From an uncultured Sphingobium sp. (lineage in GTDB: Bacteria > Pseudomonadota > Alphaproteobacteria > Sphingomonadales > Sphingomonadaceae): DNA of 22,982 nucleotides. The notes beneath the pieces were generated by a model. It made no database searches, was not told the origin of the DNA, and saw only the letters and a program-made list of their open reading frames with translations. A program made the translations under genes and the position numbers. Positions 1-10,433 of this stretch are shown piece by piece. How positions within the stretch are numbered: position 1 is the stretch's first letter; each line of letters starts with the position of its first letter. The DNA lies in NCBI GenBank assembly GCA_946479185.1, contig CAMLFF010000012.1, positions 1 to 22,982 on the forward strand. Direction: 5' to 3'.

Positions 1-1790
<1,790 letters not shown>

Positions 1791-2170
1791 GCGCGCCTAC
1801 GCCTCTTCGTTCGATTTGAATCGCGCCAGAAAAAGAGGGGCGCTGGCGCACCCCCTTGACACGCGGGGCCGGTTAGCAGGGGTCGCCGCCCGATGCAAGT
1901 CGGGAGGGCATTCTCGGGGTGACGCGATTTCCCAAAGGTGAAAGTCACATCAAGGGGCAGGCACGTCGTTCCGCAGGATTGGGAGCAGATAAAGGCGGCA
2001 TTTGATGTGCTTGCGGATGGCCTGCATGGCAGAACGCACAATGTTGCAGTTTTATGACATTGATTTTGCTGGGTTTTTGCTGGGTTTCGTAACATTTCAT
2101 CAACACGCTGTTCACTAAGTCGCGTTCGCAGGCACGCGGTCATTGGGGCTGAGCCTGCCTGAAGGACAAG
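1791..2170. other. divergent intergenic region between atpH and the receptor gene
   Basis: This 380-nt gap separates two divergently transcribed genes, so it should hold the promoter of the atp operon (minus strand) and that of the receptor gene (plus strand). I see no credible coding region; a minus-strand open frame through it runs into atpH in another frame and resembles nothing. It contains two tandem 11-nt repeats at 2064-2085 and a small inverted repeat GTGAAAGTCAC near 1940-1950. The right part (about 2040-2120) is visibly more AT-rich than the flanking genes. I could not identify firm -35/-10 pairs. Confidence 0.6.
2064..2085. repeat. two tandem copies of an 11-nt unit upstream of the receptor gene
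   Basis: The unit TTTTGCTGGGT occurs twice back to back (2064-2074 and 2075-2085). The 11-nt period is about one helical turn, so both copies would face the same side of the DNA. It lies about 85 nt before the start of the plus-strand receptor gene, where an activator or repressor could act. That role is inference only; the repeat itself is seen directly. Confidence 0.6.
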
Positions 2171-3973
2171 TTGGCAGATATGATGCGATCGCTGCGCCAT
2201 CGAATAACGACTCTGTGGACGCGCAAGACGAACAAGCAGAGCATGTCCCTCGCCTTGGAACTGAAGCGTTTGTTGGTCGCCGCCGGATCACTGCTTCTCC
2301 TTCTGGTGCTGGCGCAGTTCGCCGCCCTCTCCGTCAATCGCCAGATATCGGCGCGACTTGTCGAACAGCGTATTGTGCCAATGAGCCAGCTTCAGGGCCT
2401 GGCCTCTTCTTATCAGGCCAGCTGGGCCATCGCGGACAAGGTGCGCATGGGCACAGTCGATGCGGAGGGCGGCGCGACTGCCGTGCAGGACATAAGAACA
2501 AGGCTCGTCGTCGATTGGCAGCAGCTCCAAGCGGGGGCGCCAGAGATCAACAGGAATTTTTCCGTCGAGCGGGCGGATGCCGATATCGCGCTCACCCGAT
2601 TGCAGAGCCTGCTGGCCCGCAATAATCGCGAAGGCCTGACCTTCTATCTCTCCGGCGAATTTGTCGGCGCGATTGATCCGCTGATTGGCCGCATCCAGCG
2701 CACGACCGAGACATTGCGCAAAACGGCCAGTGAGGACCGCTCGATCCTGCGCTGGGTGAATTTCGCTGCGGAGATGCTGCTCTTGGTCGTGACGGTCAGC
2801 GCAATCATTGGCGGCGCGATCATTGCGCATCTGGGCAAAACAAGGCTCGTTATGCCGCTCGCAGCGATTGCAAGGCATGTGCGCGACAGGCGATCAGTCG
2901 ACGTCGTGCCCGGCATGGATCGACGCGATGAAATCGGCGCGATTGCGCAGGCACTTGCCACCGCACAGGTCAGCACCCGAATCGCCGAAGAGGCACGACT
3001 CGGTCAGCAGCATGTCGAGGAGATGCTCCGCAAACGGGAGCAGCAGGATCTGGAACGCCGCCTGGCGCAGGAAGCAGCCCTGCGCCACCGCCAGTTGGAG
3101 GAAGCGCAGGCGATGCAACGCCGGGCCATGCTGATCGACAATCACTTCGCCCGCTTTGATACTGCGCTGTCCCAGCTTGTGTCCGCTTTGTCTCAAGCGT
3201 CCACCATGATGCGCACGATGGCCGCAACGCTCGCAAGCGCTTCCAGCCAGTCCAGCAATCTGGCGGACAGTGTGGCCTGGAATGTCTCTGCAGCCGCCAC
3301 GCGCGTGGACAATGCGCAGGAAGAAAGCCGCAGCCTGCTCGATCTGGTCGCCCGTGTGCGGGACAGTGCAGCGACAACCAAACGGCATAGTAGCGGCGTT
3401 ATTGACGAGGCCAGTCGCAACCGGGCTCATGCCCGCGCGCTGGCCGAGCTCGTCATTGGCATCAGCCGGGCGCTCAACTTGATCCAGGATGTGGCCGCCC
3501 AGACGAACATGCTCTCCATCAACGCAAATATCGAGGCGCATCGGTCTGGCGAGGCGGGCCTGGGCTTTGCGGTTGTTGCGCGGGAGATCAAGACGCTCGC
3601 CATCGATTCAAGCCATGCAGCCGGTGAAATCGCGCAGCAGCTCAAGACGATCAACAGCACGGCTGAGGAATTCCTCACCAGCGCGCAATTGGTGGAAGCG
3701 CTGGCCGGCAATGTCGGCGAACAAGCCGCTGCCGTGGATTCTCTGGCAGAGCGTCAAGCCGAAGCAAATCATCGTATGGCAAGCTCGATCGCCCAGACGG
3801 GGCTGGACATGCAGGCCATCAACAGCGCCGCGCAGGATGCCCAGTCCGGATCAGCAGCGCTGGTGGAGGCAGCCGGGGAGCTGCGCGACATCGCTGACGG
3901 GATCGGGGGACAGATTGCCGACCTGCATCATGAGTTCAGCGCGTTGCGAACGGGGTTGAGCGCAGCGGCCTGA
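2171..3973 (+). CDS. methyl-accepting chemotaxis-like transmembrane receptor (orphan)
   Basis: This is a 600-residue sensory receptor of the chemoreceptor superfamily, expected in the inner membrane and signalling to a CheA/CheW-type kinase. Layout: short cytoplasmic N-terminus, membrane segment ~33-54, periplasmic sensor of mostly helical character ~55-197 (four-helix-bundle type), membrane segment ~198-220, HAMP-like linker ~221-270 with Pro229, coiled coil rich in Q, E and R ~275-320, then the signalling domain. The hairpin tip is recognisable at ~442-470 (QTNMLSINANIEAHRSGE, then GLGFAVVA) but departs from the canonical NAAIEAARAGE at several places. I see no C-terminal CheR-docking pentapeptide. 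Start: TTG at 2171 lies 4 nt after AAGGA; in-frame ATGs at 2180 and 2183 are alternatives. No che genes are nearby, and it is the only gene transcribed towards the putative origin. Ligand and output are unknown. Confidence 0.9.
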   Translation: MADMMRSLRHRITTLWTRKTNKQSMSLALELKRLLVAAGSLLLLLVLAQFAALSVNRQISARLVEQRIVPMSQLQGLASSYQASWAIADKVRMGTVDAEGGATAVQDIRTRLVVDWQQLQAGAPEINRNFSVERADADIALTRLQSLLARNNREGLTFYLSGEFVGAIDPLIGRIQRTTETLRKTASEDRSILRWVNFAAEMLLLVVTVSAIIGGAIIAHLGKTRLVMPLAAIARHVRDRRSVDVVPGMDRRDEIGAIAQALATAQVSTRIAEEARLGQQHVEEMLRKREQQDLERRLAQEAALRHRQLEEAQAMQRRAMLIDNHFARFDTALSQLVSALSQASTMMRTMAATLASASSQSSNLADSVAWNVSAAATRVDNAQEESRSLLDLVARVRDSAATTKRHSSGVIDEASRNRAHARALAELVIGISRALNLIQDVAAQTNMLSINANIEAHRSGEAGLGFAVVAREIKTLAIDSSHAAGEIAQQLKTINSTAEEFLTSAQLVEALAGNVGEQAAAVDSLAERQAEANHRMASSIAQTGLDMQAINSAAQDAQSGSAALVEAAGELRDIADGIGGQIADLHHEFSALRTGLSAAA

Positions 3974-3984
3974 CCAGGCGGGCG

Positions 3985-5781
3985 TTAGCGAATGACGCGG
4001 TAAAGCCTGGCGCTTGCCGTTTGCAGCCTTGCATCGGGCGCAAGCCAGTTGGGGATGTTCCCACGGTCCAGCGCAGCAGCGAGGCCGGTTGGGGCGCGAT
4101 GCTTGTAGTTCGTCATTTCCTGCATGCCGCTGCAAAGCAGCAGATATTGCGCGGGCGTTTCCAGGACGATAGCGTGCGCGGCATCTGCGGGGCTCGTGTA
4201 GGCGCGGATGACCTTTGCAATGGCCGCGCTGTTACGGTGATAGCCGCTGGCGATAATGCTCACGTCGGTCTGGTATAACAGCACAGGCCCTACATCGAGC
4301 GGGGCGAGAAGCGTGACCTTCCCAATGCTGCGCAAGGCGGCGCCTGTACTCGGCGTGACACATTGCTGGCTTTGCGAATCTGCATCTTCGCTATTTCCCG
4401 TGCGCGCTGACGTGGTCGGCTTGTCATTATCTGCAAATAACCATGCGCCCAAAACAAACGGCGGGATCGCTGTCGCCAGAAGTAGAGCGGCTGCCATGCT
4501 GACGCTCCATAGAATCCGAGGATGGAACTGATCGCTTCGCGCGATGAGCCATCCGATTAAAATGGCCATGCCCGGCAAGGCATAAATCTGTGCGACGCCG
4601 CCTGCCCGCAGAATAAGCAAACCGATGCCCCACGCGAACAGCGCCGCAATAGCAATGCCGACAGCCGTCAGATCTCGCCTGCTGCGATAGGCCGTCCAGG
4701 CGTGGACGATCGCCACAGCAAGGCCCGTGAGGGGTGCCAGGATCATCACAAGGCTCATGGATCCGGACTGACGCCATACAGGTTGGCCTTCGTTCACATT
4801 GAGATACCACACGTCGCGCGTGAGGGGATCGAGCGCGGCAAACGGACCGGCGAGGCAGACGGGATCGACCAGCGCGATCCCTGCGAGCGCGGCGCTGCCC
4901 GCCAAGAGGGGCGAGATCAACCTTGTCTGCCAGCGCAAGGGGCGAACGCTATAGTCCGCAATCAAAAATCCGCCGGTTGCGAGTAGCAGCGCTGCGACAT
5001 AGGGCGCCGAGATGGCGTCACAATAGCTCCGCGCCAGCGCAGCCAAGCCGTGGGTGCTGACCAGAAAGAGCAAGGAGCCGATGGTCAGAGCGCCGAGATA
5101 GGCGCGCACACGGCGGTCGCCCTTCAGCACATAGGTCATCATGTAGAGCCCGCCGAAGAGCATCGCATAGGGCAGCCCCTCGATGGACACGTGCATCCAG
5201 AAGGCCAGCGCCGCGCCCGCAAGTGCGGCGGAGGCCATGCCGGGCCGGGTCCATGCGACGAGCGCGATGGCCGCCATTAAGATCTGCCAGCCGTGATGAT
5301 CGATGCGCATCGGCATGAACTGGGCGCTGACGAACAGGCAGAGCGGCAATAAGGCGAGCAAGGCCAACGCCACCCCACGACCGGCAAGGTTCCGCAGCAG
5401 GGGTGCCAGAACGAGCATCAAGGCGAGCGAGAGCAGCGCGGGCACCGCGATGAGGGCGGCCATCTCCGCGATACCTTGGCCGAACAACGGGCGCAGAACC
5501 ATGATGATCAGCGCGATCGGCATATCGACCAGTCGCGACCAATGAATGTCGCCGCCGTGCGGGGGATTCATGCGATGTTGGACAACGTCCGTCCAGCTCT
5601 GCCCCGCTAACCAATCCCGCACTTGCACGAGCCGCATATAATTGTCGGGGTCGCCAAGGGATGCGCGCGCAATGCTATCGGCGGCATGGAAGATGGCGCC
5701 GATCGTGATGAGCAGCCAGATGAGCGCGACATAGCGATAAAGCGGCCGAGACGGCGCGTGGTCGAGGATGGTCTCGCTCAT
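3985..5781 (-). CDS. polytopic membrane protein resembling STT3/AglB-type GT-C glycosyltransferases
   Basis: This 598-residue protein has about ten or more membrane segments (residues ~17-450) followed by a soluble C-terminal domain (~451-598), probably periplasmic. I do not recognise a named gene. The layout recalls GT-C transferases of the STT3/AglB class, which move sugars from polyprenyl phosphate carriers. After the first membrane helix there is an acidic DPDNYMRL (44-51), then NPPHGGDIHWSRL (72-84). A second acidic motif MRIDHHGW lies at 158-165, comparable to the DHH motif of archaeal AglB. An external-loop-like NVNEGQP lies at 328-334. I do not find a clear WWDYG motif, so oligosaccharyl transfer to protein is unproven. 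Its ATG overlaps the gtrA-like stop by 4 nt, the last step of a three-gene operon. It ends convergently 11 nt from the receptor gene. Membrane glycosyltransferase is the likely class; substrate unknown. Confidence 0.75.
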   Translation of the reverse strand: MSETILDHAPSRPLYRYVALIWLLITIGAIFHAADSIARASLGDPDNYMRLVQVRDWLAGQSWTDVVQHRMNPPHGGDIHWSRLVDMPIALIIMVLRPLFGQGIAEMAALIAVPALLSLALMLVLAPLLRNLAGRGVALALLALLPLCLFVSAQFMPMRIDHHGWQILMAAIALVAWTRPGMASAALAGAALAFWMHVSIEGLPYAMLFGGLYMMTYVLKGDRRVRAYLGALTIGSLLFLVSTHGLAALARSYCDAISAPYVAALLLATGGFLIADYSVRPLRWQTRLISPLLAGSAALAGIALVDPVCLAGPFAALDPLTRDVWYLNVNEGQPVWRQSGSMSLVMILAPLTGLAVAIVHAWTAYRSRRDLTAVGIAIAALFAWGIGLLILRAGGVAQIYALPGMAILIGWLIARSDQFHPRILWSVSMAAALLLATAIPPFVLGAWLFADNDKPTTSARTGNSEDADSQSQQCVTPSTGAALRSIGKVTLLAPLDVGPVLLYQTDVSIIASGYHRNSAAIAKVIRAYTSPADAAHAIVLETPAQYLLLCSGMQEMTNYKHRAPTGLAAALDRGNIPNWLAPDARLQTASARLYRVIR

Positions 5782-6191
5782 GCGAATACGACCATTTTGC
5801 GCAACAGATAGGTTGTCTGAAAGCTGATCGCGATGGCGAGGAGCTTGCCAATGATTGGAAGCAGCCCTGCCATGTGCGCGAGCGCGACAATCGCCGTGGT
5901 GATCAGAAGGCCGGACAGAGACGATGCGATAAAGAGCGCCTTCTGTCGATAGGCTGCGGCCCCTTCCCTCTCTGGACGATCAGTGAAGACCAGGCGGGAC
6001 GAAATCAGCCAGTGGACAAGAGTCCCGAAGCCATAGCCGATCGCGGCGGCATAAGCCGGAGCCACGCCTGCGCGCAGGGACACGAGGAATAGGCAGACAT
6101 CACAGGCGAGCGCAATGGCGCTGGCGAGGCCATAGCGCACATAGGTCCGCCCGAGCATATCCCGCGCCAACTGCACCATCGCCAAGGTCAC
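5778..6191 (-). CDS. GtrA-like family membrane protein
   Basis: This is a 137-residue protein with four predicted membrane helices: ~20-40, ~45-64, ~84-106 and ~110-130. The family includes GtrA, implicated in flipping or handling undecaprenyl-phosphate-linked glucose in O-antigen modification, and DPMS-anchoring relatives. Family traits visible are RYGLASAIALACDVCLF near the start, FGTLVHWLISSRLVF in the middle with the charged loop after it, and a C-terminal TTYLLRKMVVF. The start is GTG at 6191, which overlaps the stop of the upstream flavoprotein gene as GTGA; its own stop overlaps the next start as ATGA. This tight coupling suggests the three products work together. A role as polyprenyl-phosphate-sugar flippase or membrane anchor is inferred from the family and context. 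Confidence 0.85.
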   Translation of the reverse strand: MTLAMVQLARDMLGRTYVRYGLASAIALACDVCLFLVSLRAGVAPAYAAAIGYGFGTLVHWLISSRLVFTDRPEREGAAAYRQKALFIASSLSGLLITTAIVALAHMAGLLPIIGKLLAIAISFQTTYLLRKMVVFA

Positions 6192-7720
6192 GCGACCTGC
6201 CGAACCGCCATAGGCACGGCGCGCTGGCTTTCCAGCGCAGCGCGTTCGCCTTGCGTCAGCGCCCCATCATGCCCGGCTTCATGATATTCGGCGTCTTCAT
6301 TCACGCCCCAAATGTCGAACACTTTGGTGCCCGCTATGATGTTCCGCACGGTCAGCATTGCGGTCATCATCGCATGATCCTGATTATTATAGCGGTGCAT
6401 ACCGTTGCGACCCACGAGGTGGAGCGTTGGATATTTCTCTTCCAGCTCGGCGCGGATGGCTGCGACATTTGCAGCGTAAGTTTCATCATAGACGGGGTAG
6501 GCTTTTTCCTGCCGGACCACCGCGCCGCCAACGACCTGATCGGGCTTGATCAGACCCATCAACACCATTTCATGCGTTGCCAGCGCGATCAGGTCTTCAT
6601 CGCTTGACGCCCACAGGCCATCACCCTCGAAGCAGAAATATTCCAGACCGACACAGGCAATGTCCGGGTCCGGCACCATCTCGGGCGACCAGCTGCGGAA
6701 ATTCTGCACACGGCCAACCTGCACGCGCGGATCGTGGATGTAGATCCAGTTATCCGGGAAGAGATCGGCAGACCGGATCATCAGCGCTACGGTGAGAAAG
6801 TCGCGATAGCCAAGCGACAGCGCGTTGCCGAGCGTCGCGGGGACCGGGTGCAGGCGTCCGGCCAGTTCGCGCATGGGCGCTGAGCTGATCACATGCTTGG
6901 CATTGATGGTAGTCACTTCGCCGTCACCCCGGTTGGCCAGCACACGCCAACGGCCCGTCACCTGATCAAGACTGAGCTGCCGCAAGGCGTGGCCCATCAA
7001 CAGGTGATTACCACCCTCGATCACGCGATCACGCGCGGCATCCCACATCATGCCGGGGCCGAGGCGCGGATAGCGGAAATGCTCGAGCAGTGTCTTGGCG
7101 CCCATGCCATCATTGGGCTTTTTATTGAGGCCGAGACTGCGCTTGAGGCCATCGAGCACGGCAGCGCCGAGCGAAAGGCCCTTGATGCGCTGCGCCGCCC
7201 AGTCTGCGGACATGGTGTCACACGGCATACCCCACACCTTCTCGGTATAGGTCTTGAAGAAGATCGAATAGAGCTTGCGACCAAATTCATTGACCACCCA
7301 ATCCTCGAAGCTGCGCACATCCTTGATCGGACGCGCTTTCGCCTTGGCATAGGAGAGCATGCACATGGCGGAGCGGAACAGGCCCAGATTGCGCAGCGCT
7401 TCAAAGGCGCGCAGCGGGTAACTGTAGAATTTGCCCTGATAATAGATGCGGCTCATCCGCGGTCGATCGATGAAATCATCCGGCAGCAGCTCGTTCCACA
7501 GCGCCACGACTTCCTTGGAGCGCGAGAAGAAGCGATGACCGCCAATATCGAAGCGGAAACCCTGATGCTCGACCGTGCGACTGATACCGCCGACCTGAGC
7601 TTCGTCTTTCTCGATGACGGTGACGCTAAAGCCTGCCTTGGTGAGCAGATAGGCGGCGGTCAGCCCCGCCGGGCCAGCGCCGATGATTGCAACATCGACG
7701 GTATTGGCAGAATGCGACAT
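6188..7720 (-). CDS. FAD-dependent oxidoreductase, UDP-galactopyranose-mutase/protoporphyrinogen-oxidase-like
   Basis: This is a 510-residue soluble flavoprotein. The N-terminal Rossmann motif AIIGAGPAGLTAAYLL (11-26, GxGxxG at 14-19) is followed by an acidic strand end VIEKDE (35-40). Next come GGISRT (44-49) and DIGGHRFF (58-65), typical of the amine-oxidase/UDP-galactopyranose mutase superfamily. Near the C-terminus GRNGMHRYNNQDHA (437-450) corresponds in style to the FAD-binding GRxGxYxYxxMD region of UDP-galactopyranose mutases. Start is ATG at 7720 with a G-rich stretch (GGGGGGA) about 10 nt upstream. It is the first gene of a three-gene operon with the GtrA-like and STT3-like genes, joined by 4-nt overlaps. 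This favours a sugar or lipid-carrier substrate over a haem precursor. The reaction catalysed is unknown. Confidence 0.85.
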   Translation of the reverse strand: MSHSANTVDVAIIGAGPAGLTAAYLLTKAGFSVTVIEKDEAQVGGISRTVEHQGFRFDIGGHRFFSRSKEVVALWNELLPDDFIDRPRMSRIYYQGKFYSYPLRAFEALRNLGLFRSAMCMLSYAKAKARPIKDVRSFEDWVVNEFGRKLYSIFFKTYTEKVWGMPCDTMSADWAAQRIKGLSLGAAVLDGLKRSLGLNKKPNDGMGAKTLLEHFRYPRLGPGMMWDAARDRVIEGGNHLLMGHALRQLSLDQVTGRWRVLANRGDGEVTTINAKHVISSAPMRELAGRLHPVPATLGNALSLGYRDFLTVALMIRSADLFPDNWIYIHDPRVQVGRVQNFRSWSPEMVPDPDIACVGLEYFCFEGDGLWASSDEDLIALATHEMVLMGLIKPDQVVGGAVVRQEKAYPVYDETYAANVAAIRAELEEKYPTLHLVGRNGMHRYNNQDHAMMTAMLTVRNIIAGTKVFDIWGVNEDAEYHEAGHDGALTQGERAALESQRAVPMAVRQVA

Positions 7721-7821
7721 TTAGGAACGTCCCCCCGGAACAAGCAGGTCTGCTCCGGAAGTGAAGGAATTGCCCTAATAAACGGTTAATCGGCTGGTTA
7801 CTTTAGGGCTCGGGCAGGTCA

Positions 7822-7853
7822 GCGGTGGCCAAGGCTTTAACCTTGGCCGCCGC
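7822..7853 (-). terminator. stem-loop downstream of acs, terminator-like
   Basis: GGCCAAGG (7827-7834) and CCTTGGCC (7841-7848) form a perfect 8-bp stem around the 6-nt loop CTTTAA. Four further pairs (7822-7825 with 7850-7853) continue the stem after one mismatch. It lies 8 nt past the acs stop on the minus strand. No U-rich tract follows, so it may protect the 3' end or act with Rho rather than being a canonical intrinsic terminator. Confidence 0.5.
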
Positions 7854-7860
7854 CCTCGCC

Positions 7861-9804
7861 TCAACCAGCGCTTTGCTGACGGTTCGCCACAAGATGCTCG
7901 ACCACTGCCGGATCGGCCAAAGTTGAGATATCGCCCAACTGGTCCACCGCATTCTCGGCAATCTTGCGCAAAATGCGCCGCATGATCTTGCCCGAGCGGG
8001 TTTTTGGAAGTGCAGGCGCGAACTGGATGAAGTCAGGCGTCGCAATCGGTCCGATCTCACGCCTGACCCATTGCACCAGGTCCTTGCGAAGCGCGTCGTC
8101 GCCTTCCTCGCCCACGTTGAGCGTCACATAGGCGTAAATGCCCTGCCCCTTGATGTCATGCGGCATGCCGACGACTGCGGCCTCTGCGACCTTGGAATGG
8201 GAAACCAGCGCACTCTCTACCTCAGCCGTCCCCATGCGGTGGCCTGAGACATTGATGACGTCATCGACGCGGCCCGTGATCCAATAATCGCCATCCTCAT
8301 CGCGACGGCAGCCATCGCCGGTGAAATATTTGCCCGGGTAAGTGCTGAAATAGGTCTGGAAGAAGCGATCATGATCGCCCCACAAGGTGCGCATCTGCCC
8401 CGGCCAGCTCTGCGCGATCACGAGATTGCCCTCACACGCACCCTCGAGCACCTTGCCATCGGCATCAACGATCTGCGGCTGCACGCCGAAGAAGGGCTTG
8501 GTAGCGCTACCCGGCTTCAAATCGACGGCGCCGGGCAAAGGCGTAATCATATGACCGCCGGTTTCCGTTTGCCACCATGTATCCATGATCGGGCAACGGC
8601 TATCGCCCACCACATGATGATACCATTCCCAGGCTTCCGGGTTGATCGGCTCGCCGACTGACCCCAAAATGCGCAGGCTCTTGCGGCTGGTTTTTTTCAC
8701 CCACTCTTCGCCTTCACGCATCAGCGCGCGGATGGCAGTGGGGGCAGCGTAAAATGTGCTGACATTGAACTGATCGACAATTTGCCAGAAGCGGCTGAAA
8801 TCCGGGTAGTTGGGCACACCCTCGAACATCACCGTCGTCGCGCCATTGGCCAGCGGGCCATAGACGATATAGCTGTGCCCGGTGACCCAGCCGATATCCG
8901 CAGCGCACCAATAAATATCGCCGGGCCGATAATCGAACACATAATGATGCGTCATGGCGGCCCAGAGCAGATAGCCGCCGCTCGCGTGCAGCACGCCCTT
9001 GGGTTTGCCGGTTGAGCCGGATGTGTAGAGGATGAACAGCGGGTCTTCCGCGCCGATCTCGACCGCCGGGCAATCCGTGGATGCTGCGCTGCGCAGATCT
9101 TCATACCAATGGTCTCGCCCCTCAACCATCGCGACCGCGCCGCCCGTGCGCCGCACGACGATGACGGACGAGACGCCCGAGCAATCCTTCAGCGCCTCAT
9201 CGACATTGGCCTTAAGCGGGATTTTCTTGCCGCCCCGTAGTCCCTCATCCGCCGTGATGATGATGGACGAGTCGCAATCGGTGATGCGGCCAGCGAGGCT
9301 ATCGGGTGAGAAACCGCCGAATACGACGGAATGGATCGCACCGATCCGCGCGCAGGCGAGCATCGCCATCGCCGCCTCCGGAATCATCGGCATATAGATG
9401 GTGACGCGGTGGCCCTTGCGGACGCCCTGGCCCTTCAGAATATTGGCGAAGCGGCAGACATCTTCATGCAGTTCGCGATAGCTGATCGAGCGACTTTCCG
9501 ATGGATCATCGCCTGCCCAAAGAATCGCAGGCACATCGCCACGCTCGGCCAGATGCCGGTCCAGACAATTTGCTGCGATATTGAGCGTGCCGTCAGCGAA
9601 CCAGTTGATACCGAAGTCCGCCTCATCGAAGCTTGCCTCTTTCACGCGCGTGAAGGGCTTTATCCAATCCAGCCGCTTTGCTTCGTCACGCCAGAAGCCC
9701 TCGGGATCGCTCAGAGATCGATCATAGCCATCCGCATAGCCTTGGGCATCCACATAAGCGCGCGCGCGCCACTCTGCTGGAACGGGATATACGGTCTGGC
9801 TCAA
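7861..9804 (-). CDS. acs: acetyl-coenzyme A synthetase
   Basis: AMP-forming acetate:CoA ligase, which makes acetyl-CoA from acetate, ATP and CoA in the cytoplasm through an acetyl-adenylate. The length (~647 residues) is normal for Acs. Visible motifs are the P-loop-like [11 protein letters not shown], the WWQTETGG substrate/adenylate motif, [20 protein letters not shown] (hinge region) and [11 protein letters not shown] near the C-terminus. The lysine of the last motif is the residue acetylated to switch the enzyme off in characterised Acs proteins. Start choice: the frame is open from a TTG at 9825, but the TTG at 9804 gives the family-like [12 protein letters not shown] and is preceded by GGGAGAG at good spacing, so I prefer it. 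The upstream ATG at 9830 is out of frame. Followed by a stem-loop. Confidence 0.96.
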   Translation of the reverse strand: MSQTVYPVPAEWRARAYVDAQGYADGYDRSLSDPEGFWRDEAKRLDWIKPFTRVKEASFDEADFGINWFADGTLNIAANCLDRHLAERGDVPAILWAGDDPSESRSISYRELHEDVCRFANILKGQGVRKGHRVTIYMPMIPEAAMAMLACARIGAIHSVVFGGFSPDSLAGRITDCDSSIIITADEGLRGGKKIPLKANVDEALKDCSGVSSVIVVRRTGGAVAMVEGRDHWYEDLRSAASTDCPAVEIGAEDPLFILYTSGSTGKPKGVLHASGGYLLWAAMTHHYVFDYRPGDIYWCAADIGWVTGHSYIVYGPLANGATTVMFEGVPNYPDFSRFWQIVDQFNVSTFYAAPTAIRALMREGEEWVKKTSRKSLRILGSVGEPINPEAWEWYHHVVGDSRCPIMDTWWQTETGGHMITPLPGAVDLKPGSATKPFFGVQPQIVDADGKVLEGACEGNLVIAQSWPGQMRTLWGDHDRFFQTYFSTYPGKYFTGDGCRRDEDGDYWITGRVDDVINVSGHRMGTAEVESALVSHSKVAEAAVVGMPHDIKGQGIYAYVTLNVGEEGDDALRKDLVQWVRREIGPIATPDFIQFAPALPKTRSGKIMRRILRKIAENAVDQLGDISTLADPAVVEHLVANRQQSAG

Positions 9805-9899
9805 CGAACTCTCCCAAGTTTGCAAGCCATGGCCTTAGCGGCTGGAACCCTGCCCTGCCAAGTGGCTTCACGAGCGCGATTCGGCAGGAAATGCTGGCT

Positions 9900-10421
9900 C
9901 TAGCCCTGCTCGTTCCAGAGTATCTGCCCATCGGGATCTGCCAATTGCGCCAACCGTCGGGCGGCCCGACGCGCCAGGCGCTGCACCTCGACCTTGCGGC
10001 GCGCTGCGCTTAGCGATTCGGTGGGCGCGGCGCGGAGGATCTCAGCATCATATTGATCGGCGACGATCAGCCCCGTCCGCTCGGGCCATAGCGCTTCGCT
10101 TTGAAAAGGCGTGAGATCAAACCCTGCAGGCACGGCCCAAAAATAACGATCGCAATAATCGAAATAATCCGGCCACTTACCATCGCCTAGAAGATCGGCA
10201 CGGCTGCATTTTATCTCGACGGCGATGATAAGGCCGCGCGCATCCACCGCCATGATATCGAGCCGCCTCCCATTGGGGAGCGGCACCTCCGGGATGCCGA
10301 AAATATCATGGCGCGCAAACATGCGCAGAACGCCGCGCGTCACGCTACGCGCTGTCCCGTCGATGATTGACGGGCCCTGTTCTATCGTGAGGGCATTATC
10401 TGGCAGCGATGCATAGATCAT
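9900..10421 (-). CDS. mmcB: MmcB family DNA repair protein
   Basis: This is a 173-residue protein of the MmcB-like family (PD-(D/E)XK nuclease fold), described in Caulobacter as an SOS-induced factor helping survival of mitomycin C damage. The fold's motif is visible: E45 in IPEVPLPNGRRLDIMAV, D55, and E69-I-K71 in IIAVEIKCSRADL, followed by GKWPDYFDYCDRYFW. The C-terminal part (~130-165) is Arg/Ala-rich, which would suit nucleic-acid contact. The start is ATG at 10421; no strong ribosome binding site is seen. A perfect alphaproteobacterial LexA operator ends 13 nt upstream, fitting the family's known regulation. It is probably a single-gene unit: 93 nt separate it from the upstream hydrolase gene. 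Confidence 0.9.
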   Translation of the reverse strand: MIYASLPDNALTIEQGPSIIDGTARSVTRGVLRMFARHDIFGIPEVPLPNGRRLDIMAVDARGLIIAVEIKCSRADLLGDGKWPDYFDYCDRYFWAVPAGFDLTPFQSEALWPERTGLIVADQYDAEILRAAPTESLSAARRKVEVQRLARRAARRLAQLADPDGQILWNEQG

Positions 10422-10433
10422 CGCGCTTGATTA

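Noticed and set aside
1856..1861. TTGACA as a plus-strand -35 box
   Set aside because: No plausible -10 element at 16-18 nt, and the receptor gene starts 300 nt away.
5188..5193. CACGTG core as a second parS site
   Set aside because: The flanks (GGA before, CATC after) do not form the parS arms.
6893..7789. 298-codon plus-strand open frame opposite the flavoprotein gene
   Set aside because: Antisense shadow; the flavoprotein on the other strand has clear FAD motifs throughout.
7786..7800. TTAA near GGTTAC as a CtrA site
   Set aside because: The spacing and second half-site do not match TTAA-N7-TTAA.
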